A stretch of 64,000 nucleotides of DNA from Paracoccaceae bacterium (GTDB taxonomy: Bacteria; Pseudomonadota; Alphaproteobacteria; Rhodobacterales; Rhodobacteraceae). Positions 57,820 to 64,000 of this stretch are shown one piece after another; the stretch's first letter is position 1; the number at the start of each line of letters is the position of its first letter. The notes under the pieces are model-generated. The model was given only the letters and a program-made list of their open reading frames with translations. It was not told the DNA's origin and searched no databases. The position numbers and the translations under genes were made by a program. The stretch is from NCBI GenBank assembly GCA_020446815.1, contig JAGRDY010000008.1, forward strand, positions 62,001 to 126,000, read 5' to 3'.

Positions 57820-60800
57820 TCGCCCGCCCTCAGTGTCGCGGCGATCGAATTGCGCCGCGTTATCCAAAGCCCCGCCTCGTCCAGGGCGGCAAACCGTTCG
57901 CGCAAGGCATCGAGGGCCGCCGGATTTTCGCGGGCCATGAATGCGACAACATCGGGCCTGCCCAATGTGGCTTCATGATAAAGGTCGAACAGATGCGGCG
58001 GCACGGCACGGGCAAGATGGGCAAAGGCGGCCAGATGATCCAGCGTCGCGGCAATCTCGGCCGCCCCACGAAAGCCGTGGCGCATCATGCCGTCGGCCCA
58101 GGCCGGGTTAGCTGCCCGCGCCCGCACCACGCGGCCGACCTCTTCGGTCAATGTCCGGGCGCGGGGGGTATCTGGGCGGGTCGCGTCCAGATGGTAAAGT
58201 GCCGGTGTCTTGCCGCCAAGCCGGGCGGCGGCGGCGGCATAACCGCCTTCATGCGCGGCATAGTCCGAGGCGAGCAGCAGATCTGTTTCCGCCAGATCCT
58301 GCACATGCACAAAGCCGTCGGCGCCCTTGACCTGCGTCTCCAGCGCGGCGCGCGCCGGGCGCGAGGTGCCAGCCGCGTCAATCGCCCATTCCGACCCTGC
58401 CAGCCACGCCTCGCCCGCCAAGGCCCTGCCATCGGCGCCATAATCCTCGATCGCCGTGGCCATGGCCAGGCCATAAAGCCCCGGTCTGGGGCCGAATACC
58501 CGGGGCGACGGGCGAAGATAGGGGTTATCTTCAACCGATTCCGCGCGCTCGGCAAGGGCTCCGGCGGCGGTTTCGAAAAGCTGTGCGAGCCCCGGAAAAA
58601 CGTCTCTGAACAGGCCCGAAACACGCAACGTCACGTCAATGCGCGGGCGGCGCAACAGGGCGAGCGGAATGATCTCGAACCCGGAAACACGTTCCGACCC
58701 CTCATCCCACTTCGGCGCGAGCCCCGCCAGATGCAGCGCCATGGCGAATTCCTCGCCCGCGGTGCGCATGGTGGCCGACCCCCAGAGATCGACGACCAGC
58801 GATTTAGGCCAGTCGCCATGGTCCTGCAGATGACGGCGCAGCAGTTCCTCGGCAAGTTTCACGCCCTGCGCCCGGGCCGCGCGCGACGGCACCGCACGCG
58901 GATCGGTGGTGTAAAGGTTGCGGCCCGTGGGCAAGACATCCGACCGGCCCCGATAGGGAGAACCGGAAGGCCCGCCGTCCAGCCGCTTGCCCGACAGCGC
59001 CGCCAAGAGCCCGGCGTTCTCTTCTTCGCCGCATTGACCGTGTCCGAATATGTGAAGCCCGTCGCCATACTGGCTTTCCTTGATGTCACAGACGAACCTG
59101 TCGATGCGGGTGATCGCCTCGGCGGGCGAAGCGTTTTCGGGAATGCCCAGATCATCCTCCAGCCCTTGTCCGCGCGCCTCGTCCCGGATCGCGCCGATCA
59201 ACCGGTCGCGCCGGGCGGGGTCAAGCCCGTCGGCGGTGGAGTATTCGTCCAGCAGGCGTTCCAGATGACCCAGATTGGCGGGCAGCGCGCTGTCGGTCAT
59301 TGGCGGCGGCAGGTGCCCGATGGTCACCGCGCCGATACGGCGCTTGGCCTGCGCCGCCTCGCCCGGATCGTTGACAACGAAGGGATAGATGACCGGCATG
59401 GGGCCGATCAGCGCCTCGGGCCAGCACTCTTTCGACAGGGCTACGGATTTGCCCGGCAACCATTCCAGTGTGCCGTGGGCCCCGATATGCACCAGCGCAT
59501 CCATGCCTTGTGTGCGCAGCCACAGATAAAACGCCACATAAGCATGGCGCGGGGTGCGCGACAGATCGTGATAATCGTCGCCACGCGTCGTCACTTCACC
59601 GCGCTCGGGTTGCAGGGCGATGATGGCATTACCCCGGCGGATGGCATCGAACCGGAAGGCGCCATCTATCACGGCTGGGTCATTTTCCGGCCCCCCCCAG
59701 GCAGAAAAAAGCGCGTCGCGAAGGCCGCAAGGAAGCGTTGAAAGCGTCTCTGAATAGGCCGAAACCGGCCATTCCAACCTTTCAACCATCAGCGCTTTGC
59801 CGAGATTTCCAGCGGTGCTTACCGCATGGCCCGCACTGGCAAGCGACCTCACTATCGCTTCGGCCGACGCCAGCGCATCGAGACCGACGGCATGGGCAAG
59901 TTGATGCGCCTTTCCGGGATAGGTGGACAGGACCAGCGCCAGTCTGCGATCGCTTGCCGGTGTGACCGCCAGCCGGTGCCAGCCCGTAACCCGGTCGGCG
60001 ATGGCGTCAATACGCCAGGTGTCGGCACGGTGGGCAAAGCGCGAATATTGCAGATCGGGATCTTTCACCGATGGTTGCTTGAAGCTCGCCACACCCGCAA
60101 AAATCCGGCCATCGACTTCGGGGAGCACCACATGCATGGCAAGATCGGCGGGCGACAGACCTCGGTCCGACGCGGCCCACTCGTGCTTGCGCGCGGTGGA
60201 CAGGGCAACCTGGAAAACCGGGCAGCCGGCACTGTCGAGGGGCGATGCCGCACCGTCCGATCCCCTGGCCGAAAAGGCGGTGGCATTGACGATTGCGGCC
60301 GGCTTCAAACGCTCCAGCTCGTCGCGCAGCCACTGGGCTGCCGCCTGGTCCTTGAGGGATGCGGCAAAAACCCCGAAGGCAGTAAAACCGCGCGTGCCCA
60401 ATGCGGCGATCAGCGCGTCAACCGGATCTGTGTCGGCCGAAGTGAGGTAGGAACGATAAAAGGTCACGACAGCGAGCGGAGATCGTGGTTGAGGATCAGG
60501 GCCAGGGCCAGAGTCAGAGCCAGGGACCGCACCTGGGCCCGCAACGACACCTTTATCGGGTAGATACCAGCCGAATTGCGGCACGGTCTTGTCGCCGGTC
60601 ACCGGCCCCGCATAAAGCCCCGCCGCAAGTGCCATCTGTTGCAGGGCGGCCTGGGCGGCCACCGCACCCCCGGCATCGCAAAGCGCCTGCAACCGCCGCA
60701 GCGTCGATCTGGGCAGCGTCGAGAGTTCGTCAAGCCGCGCATCCTCGCGCCCGTCGGCAGGCAGCACCGCCAGCGCGATACCGTTTCTTCTGGCCATGTC

Positions 60801-61103
60801 CTGAACCTGCGCCAGACCATAGGGCCAATAGCTTTCGCCGCCGATCAACCGGATCAGGATGCCCCTGGCCCCGACCAGGGTTTTTTCCGCGTAGGTATCG
60901 ACCGACAAGGGATGCCGCAATGCCACGAGGTTGGCGAGCCTCAGCGACGGCAAGCCGCCCCCTGCCCGGTGCCAGCCCGCCGCGAAAGCGCCCAGGTCGC
61001 TGTCTGAAAACGACAAGAACACCAACTCGGCCGGATCCTGGCCAAGATCGGTGGGCGTGTCGGTTTCTTCCAGCCCGTGGCTTTCGCGAAAGACGACGTG
61101 CAT
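57816..61103 (-). CDS. cobN: Cobaltochelatase large subunit
   Basis: A 1095-residue CobN, the large subunit of the ATP-dependent aerobic cobalt chelatase that acts on hydrogenobyrinate a,c-diamide with CobS and CobT (not in the window). Recognisable parts are [59 protein letters not shown] and [19 protein letters not shown]. It is slightly short for the family (often 1100-1270). A Gly/Pro/Ser/Asp-rich insert near residues 194-203 is encoded by hexanucleotide repeats (60495-60524). It lies 7 nt after cobW. Confidence 0.95.
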   Translation of the reverse strand: MHVVFRESHGLEETDTPTDLGQDPAELVFLSFSDSDLGAFAAGWHRAGGGLPSLRLANLVALRHPLSVDTYAEKTLVGARGILIRLIGGESYWPYGLAQVQDMARRNGIALAVLPADGREDARLDELSTLPRSTLRRLQALCDAGGAVAAQAALQQMALAAGLYAGPVTGDKTVPQFGWYLPDKGVVAGPGAVPGSDSGPGPDPQPRSPLAVVTFYRSYLTSADTDPVDALIAALGTRGFTAFGVFAASLKDQAAAQWLRDELERLKPAAIVNATAFSARGSDGAASPLDSAGCPVFQVALSTARKHEWAASDRGLSPADLAMHVVLPEVDGRIFAGVASFKQPSVKDPDLQYSRFAHRADTWRIDAIADRVTGWHRLAVTPASDRRLALVLSTYPGKAHQLAHAVGLDALASAEAIVRSLASAGHAVSTAGNLGKALMVERLEWPVSAYSETLSTLPCGLRDALFSAWGGPENDPAVIDGAFRFDAIRRGNAIIALQPERGEVTTRGDDYHDLSRTPRHAYVAFYLWLRTQGMDALVHIGAHGTLEWLPGKSVALSKECWPEALIGPMPVIYPFVVNDPGEAAQAKRRIGAVTIGHLPPPMTDSALPANLGHLERLLDEYSTADGLDPARRDRLIGAIRDEARGQGLEDDLGIPENASPAEAITRIDRFVCDIKESQYGDGLHIFGHGQCGEEENAGLLAALSGKRLDGGPSGSPYRGRSDVLPTGRNLYTTDPRAVPSRAARAQGVKLAEELLRRHLQDHGDWPKSLVVDLWGSATMRTAGEEFAMALHLAGLAPKWDEGSERVSGFEIIPLALLRRPRIDVTLRVSGLFRDVFPGLAQLFETAAGALAERAESVEDNPYLRPSPRVFGPRPGLYGLAMATAIEDYGADGRALAGEAWLAGSEWAIDAAGTSRPARAALETQVKGADGFVHVQDLAETDLLLASDYAAHEGGYAAAAARLGGKTPALYHLDATRPDTPRARTLTEEVGRVVRARAANPAWADGMMRHGFRGAAEIAATLDHLAAFAHLARAVPPHLFDLYHEATLGRPDVVAFMARENPAALDALRERFAALDEAGLWITRRNSIAATLRAGE
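60495..60524. repeat. Five imperfect tandem hexanucleotides inside cobN
   Basis: Five 6-bp units run in frame on the plus strand as ATCAGG, GCCAGG, GCCAGA, GTCAGA and GCCAGG. On the coding (minus) strand they give [10 protein letters not shown], a flexible insert of repeating (Pro/Ser)-(Gly/Asp) pairs. The length is a multiple of three, so copy-number change would not break cobN. Slippage may make this locus variable between strains. Confidence 0.7.
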
Positions 61104-61110
61104 CGCGGGG

Positions 61111-62160
61111 TCAGGCTCCTACTGCTTCGGGGGCCAGCACCGCACGGATGCCGGCGGCGTCGATATCGTCATGTTCGCCAATCACCACCAGCCGCGACTG
61201 GCGCGGGCTATCGCCCCAGGGCCGATCATATTGGGCACGGACCCGTTCGCCAACGGCCTGGACCAACATCCGCATCGGCTTGCCCGCGACGGCGACATAG
61301 CCCTTGACGCGCAGCACTTTCCGTTCCCGCGCCAACCGGACAATGGCATCGTGCAACGCCTGCGGCTCTGCTATTTCGGGCAGATCAATGACCACGGTTT
61401 CGAAATCGTCATGCTCATGGTCGTCAAGGCCATCGTGATGCGATGGGCGCGCCGCGATATCGTCCTCGGCGGCGGCATTCAGCCCCAGGATGAGGCGCGG
61501 GTCGATCCGGCCTTCCTCCATGGCGATGATCGGCAGTTTGCGCGGCGCTTCGGCCTCGATCACCGCGCGGGCGGCGGCCAGACCCGCCGCATCGGCCAGA
61601 TCGGCCTTCGACATAAGCACGATATCGGCGCAGGAAATCTGGTCCTCGAACACTTCGGAAAGCGGGGTTTCGTGATCGATGCTGTCATCGGCAAGACGCT
61701 GCGCGTCGACGGCCGCGACATCGGGGGCAAAGCGCCCTGCCGCGACGGCTTCGGCATCGGCCAGGGCGACAACCCCGTCAACCGTGATCCTGGACCGGAT
61801 CGCCGGCCAGTCGAAGGCCTTCAGGAGCGGCTTGGGCAACGCCAGCCCCGACGTTTCGATCAGAATATGGTCCGGGCGCACCGGCAGGGCCATCAACGCT
61901 TCGATCGTGGGGATGAAATCGTCGGCAACCGTGCAGCAGATGCAGCCATTGGCCAACTCGACAATATTCTCGGCCGGGCAGCTTTCATCGGCGCAGCTTT
62001 TCAGAATATCGCCATCAACCCCGACCGACCCGAATTCATTGACCAGAACCGCCAGCCTCTTGCCTTGAGGATGGGCCATGAGGTGGCGGATCAGCGTGGT
62101 TTTGCCGGACCCGAGAAACCCCGTGATGACGGTAACGGGAATTTTGGCAAGTTCAGACAT
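61111..62160 (-). CDS. cobW: CobW family GTP-binding metallochaperone
   Basis: A 349-residue COG0523 G3E GTPase. The P-loop is GFLGSGKTTL, the metal-binding motif GCICCT, and NKxD-like SKADL follows. A His/Asp-rich stretch (SHHDGLDDHEHDD) near residue 245 can bind metal. CobW is thought to deliver cobalt to the CobN chelatase, and it is encoded directly before cobN. ATG 62160 starts 1 nt after the stop of the DUF1636 gene. Confidence 0.93.
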   Translation of the reverse strand: MSELAKIPVTVITGFLGSGKTTLIRHLMAHPQGKRLAVLVNEFGSVGVDGDILKSCADESCPAENIVELANGCICCTVADDFIPTIEALMALPVRPDHILIETSGLALPKPLLKAFDWPAIRSRITVDGVVALADAEAVAAGRFAPDVAAVDAQRLADDSIDHETPLSEVFEDQISCADIVLMSKADLADAAGLAAARAVIEAEAPRKLPIIAMEEGRIDPRLILGLNAAAEDDIAARPSHHDGLDDHEHDDFETVVIDLPEIAEPQALHDAIVRLARERKVLRVKGYVAVAGKPMRMLVQAVGERVRAQYDRPWGDSPRQSRLVVIGEHDDIDAAGIRAVLAPEAVGA

Positions 62161-62161
62161 A

Positions 62162-62527
62162 TCAAATCTCCATCGGGGGAATACGGGCAAGGCTTTGCTT
62201 GCGGAAAACGACCGGCCGGTCTCGCCAGGGCACGATACCGTCGCTGGATGCGGCATAAGCGGCGGCGCCCGCGAGAATTTCGGCGACATGCAGGTCGGGA
62301 TCGAGGCCGCGATAGACATAGGACCAGCGGCCGGGGCCGGAAAGGGTGATGTTGCAGCCATGATCGCAAGCCGACAGGCATTCCACCGGCAGGATGCGCA
62401 CGCCTTCGGGCGCACCGGCACGTTCCAATGCCGCCAGCAACCTTGCGCCCGGACGGGTTTCATCATCCGCGATCGGCTGACCCATGCGGCAAGTGGTACA
62501 GACATGCAGGTTGACAGTCACCGGCAC
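62162..62527 (-). CDS. DUF1636 family metal-binding protein (copy B)
   Basis: A 121-residue DUF1636 protein with CTTCRMG near the N-terminus and CLSACDHGC in the middle, a thioredoxin-like [2Fe-2S] cysteine pattern. It is the first gene after the riboswitch at 62629-62828. The start is GTG 62527 with GGAGG 5 nt upstream, or GTG 62521. The long reading frame upstream crosses the riboswitch and is not coding. It is paralogous to copy A at 49.2 kb but longer and diverged, so the two may have different partners. Confidence 0.82.
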   Translation of the reverse strand: MPVTVNLHVCTTCRMGQPIADDETRPGARLLAALERAGAPEGVRILPVECLSACDHGCNITLSGPGRWSYVYRGLDPDLHVAEILAGAAAYAASSDGIVPWRDRPVVFRKQSLARIPPMEI

Positions 62528-62628
62528 CCGGTCCTCCAATTTGGCCGAAAGGGGCGGGCCTGCGGGGGTATCGTGAAAATACCCGAGCCGGTCGCGGAAC
62601 CCCCCGTCCGCCGTCACGTTCCGTCGCG

Positions 62629-62828
62629 CTGGCAGGTCTCCCGGCTTGCGGATCCGGGGGCCGTTGGATCGGCGTCCCCTTCGGCCCTTCCCCTTCCCGG
62701 CAGATGCCAGTGGCTTGGAAGGACCTCTCCGGTCACGGTCGCGGGGGCGGCTGCGCTTCGGCCCGCGACAAAAAGCGTCGCAAAGCCTGTCGCATTCCCT
62801 CTTCGCCTGCCATAAGACAGGCACCAGC
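62629..62828 (-). promoter_or_regulatory. Cobalamin riboswitch leading the main cob operon
   Basis: Minus-strand elements in order: GGTGCCTGTC, GAGGGAATGCGACAGGC, CCGCCCCCGCGACCGTGACCGG, GCCACTGGC, CGGGAAGGGG and the B12 box AGCCGGGAGACCTGCC (62646 to 62631). This is the standard cobalamin riboswitch. It lies about 100 nt before the DUF1636/cobW/cobN/cobG/cobH/cobI/cobJ genes and should shut them when cobalamin is present. Confidence 0.93.
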
Positions 62829-62858
62829 GCAGCCTCTCCTGCGGCAATCGTGATCCGT

Positions 62859-62873
62859 TTGTCAAGCGGACAA
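62859..62873. promoter_or_regulatory. Inverted repeat TTGTC-N5-GACAA before nnrS
   Basis: A perfect 5-bp inverted repeat with a 5-nt spacer lies 9 nt before the nnrS start and 31 bp beyond the riboswitch 5' end. Its position suits an operator for either divergent transcript, but arms of 5 bp could be chance. Confidence 0.25.
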
Positions 62874-62881
62874 GCCCGAAC

Positions 62882-64000
62882 ATGCACCATAGTGATCCCC
62901 CGACGCACAAGAACGACCCAAGCGGGACCGGCGGCGGCATTTTCGCCACCGCGCACCGGCCGATGTTTCTTGCCGCCGGATTCTGGGCCGTCGTGGCGAT
63001 CGTCTGGCGCTACTGGAGCGATTCGGGTGCCACTATGTCGGGGGCGCTCGGATCACCCGATGCCTGGCATGCCCATGAGATGCTGTTCGGTTTCGCAGGC
63101 GCGGCTTTCGCCGGCTACACCTTGACCGCCGCGTCGAGCTGGAGCGGCCGGGCGCCGCCATCGGGCGCGCCGATCATCATCCTGACGGCCCTCTGGCTAT
63201 GGTCTCGTGTTGCGATAGCAGGGTATCCCGAACTCCCGCGCCCGTGGGTTGCCGTGGTGGCGGCGGCCTTTTTCGCCTGGCTTGCGCTTTTGCTGCTCCG
63301 CGAGGCGATCCGCGGGCGCTCGATCAAGGGCGGGCTTCAAGCGGCGTTCGCCACCGCTCTTTGCGCCGCAGACAGCGGCAACGTTTTAGGGCGGGCCGAC
63401 AGTCATGTTGCAATCCTGCTTTTCGCACTGATCCTGTCGGTGGTTGGCGCCCCCATGGTGCGCGCCTTCACTGACAACCGCGGCGCGGCACAGAATGCCC
63501 TGCCTCTCCCTTCGGCCCCGCGGGCAGGGCGAACATCGGCTTTGGCCATTTTCGGCGGGCTGGGTTTGGCGATAACCGGATTCGAAGCATTGGCAGGCAT
63601 CCTGCTGCTGGTCGCCGCCGCCGCCGATGCGTGGCGGCTTGTCGTATGGCAAGCGCCGGTCGTTCGCCGCGACCCGCTTCTTGTGATGCTGCATCTGGGG
63701 CTTTTGTGGTTACCGATCGGTCTTCTATTGTCCGGGTTGGTGCGGCTCGATTTCCCGTCACTTGCCGATCCGGTGGCGCTGCACGCATTGACCAGTGGCG
63801 CGATGTCTTGTCTGATCTATGCCGTTGCCGTTCGCGCGGTTGCCCGGCGCGGAAGCGATCGCCTGGTGGCAACCCCGATCAGCATCGCCGGCTATGGTCT
63901 GGTGTGGGTCGCGGCCTGTCTGCGCATCGGACAGGGGATGTATCCCGACCTGATCCCGATCACACCATATTTCTGGGTCGCGGGATGGCTGCTGTTTCTG
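62882..64000 (+). CDS. nnrS: NnrS family heme/copper membrane protein (C-terminus cut by window edge)
   Basis: The frame runs from ATG 62882 to the right edge (373 codons) with no stop, so it is incomplete; NnrS proteins are about 390-400 residues. NnrS protects against nitric oxide and nitrosative stress in denitrifiers. The conserved metal-binding segment WHAHEMLFGFAGAAFAGY and the N-terminal HRPMFLAAGFW are present, with many membrane segments (about ten expected). It diverges from the cobalamin operon. No nir, nor or regulatory nnr gene is visible here. Confidence 0.9.
   Translation, partial: MHHSDPPTHKNDPSGTGGGIFATAHRPMFLAAGFWAVVAIVWRYWSDSGATMSGALGSPDAWHAHEMLFGFAGAAFAGYTLTAASSWSGRAPPSGAPIIILTALWLWSRVAIAGYPELPRPWVAVVAAAFFAWLALLLLREAIRGRSIKGGLQAAFATALCAADSGNVLGRADSHVAILLFALILSVVGAPMVRAFTDNRGAAQNALPLPSAPRAGRTSALAIFGGLGLAITGFEALAGILLLVAAAADAWRLVVWQAPVVRRDPLLVMLHLGLLWLPIGLLLSGLVRLDFPSLADPVALHALTSGAMSCLIYAVAVRAVARRGSDRLVATPISIAGYGLVWVAACLRIGQGMYPDLIPITPYFWVAGWLLFL

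Noticed and set aside
57975-59741. A 588-codon open frame on the plus strand opposite cobN
   Set aside because: Antisense to well-conserved cobN, with Arg/Gly/Gln-rich sequence and no recognisable domain; a composition artefact.
1-64000. CRISPR arrays, insertion sequences, prophage genes or rRNA
   Set aside because: No regularly spaced repeats, transposase or integrase motifs, phage structural genes or rRNA sequence were recognised on either strand.

Overview
The window looks like a chromosomal stretch of a high-GC alphaproteobacterium, most likely Rhodobacterales (Paracoccaceae/Roseobacteraceae). This rests on the aerobic CobG/CobN/CobF cobalamin pathway, the DUF3305/DUF3306/TorD/Tat-peptide formate dehydrogenase operon, an NtrC-type regulator without the GAFTGA loop, a serC-serA operon with a serC-type RNA leader, and an NAD-dependent formate dehydrogenase with fused FdsG-FdsB. 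Assignment is by recognition of protein families only; no search was run.

Layout. (1) 0-9 kb: two tandem dynamin-family GTPases and a small unknown protein on the minus strand (the first GTPase runs off the left edge). They diverge from a plus-strand set of a membrane Ser/Thr kinase, an FHA protein and a PP2C phosphatase. This is the least explained part of the window. (2) 9-15 kb: glutathione-dependent formaldehyde dehydrogenase, serC-serA, a CAT-anticodon tRNA and a UDP-glucuronate epimerase-like gene. (3) 15-18 kb: selenium genes, an oxidoreductase-SelD fusion and SelU. (4) 18-46 kb: a formate dehydrogenase island. It holds a histidine kinase/response regulator pair, a membrane-bound Tat-exported formate dehydrogenase with its accessory genes, a polyferredoxin, a cytochrome c, an Mrp/DUF6494/DUF4444/DUF6505 set, a tungstate ABC transporter (tupBCA), fdhD-mobA-mobB-moeA, a TusA-like protein and a soluble NAD-dependent formate dehydrogenase (fdsGB-fdsA) closed by a strong terminator. 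(5) 46 kb: an isolated LacI regulator. (6) 47-63 kb: a nearly complete aerobic cobalamin cluster under two cobalamin riboswitches, with cobK inverted inside it. (7) Right edge: nnrS, cut by the window.

How it fits together. Formaldehyde oxidation by the glutathione-dependent dehydrogenase leads towards formate (the hydrolase is not in the window). Formate can then be oxidised by a periplasmic enzyme feeding the quinone pool or by a cytoplasmic enzyme making NADH. Around them lie genes for oxyanion uptake (tup), cofactor maturation (moeA, mobA, mobB), sulfuration (FdhD, TusA-like) and Fe-S assembly (Mrp). A GGAC-N5-GTCC palindrome occurs in both divergent promoter regions of the island (29.2 and 37.36 kb), suggesting a shared regulator; the adjacent two-component pair is the obvious candidate. 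Both catalytic subunits have Cys, not selenocysteine, at the metal-ligand position, so the selD/selU genes next door probably serve tRNA selenation.
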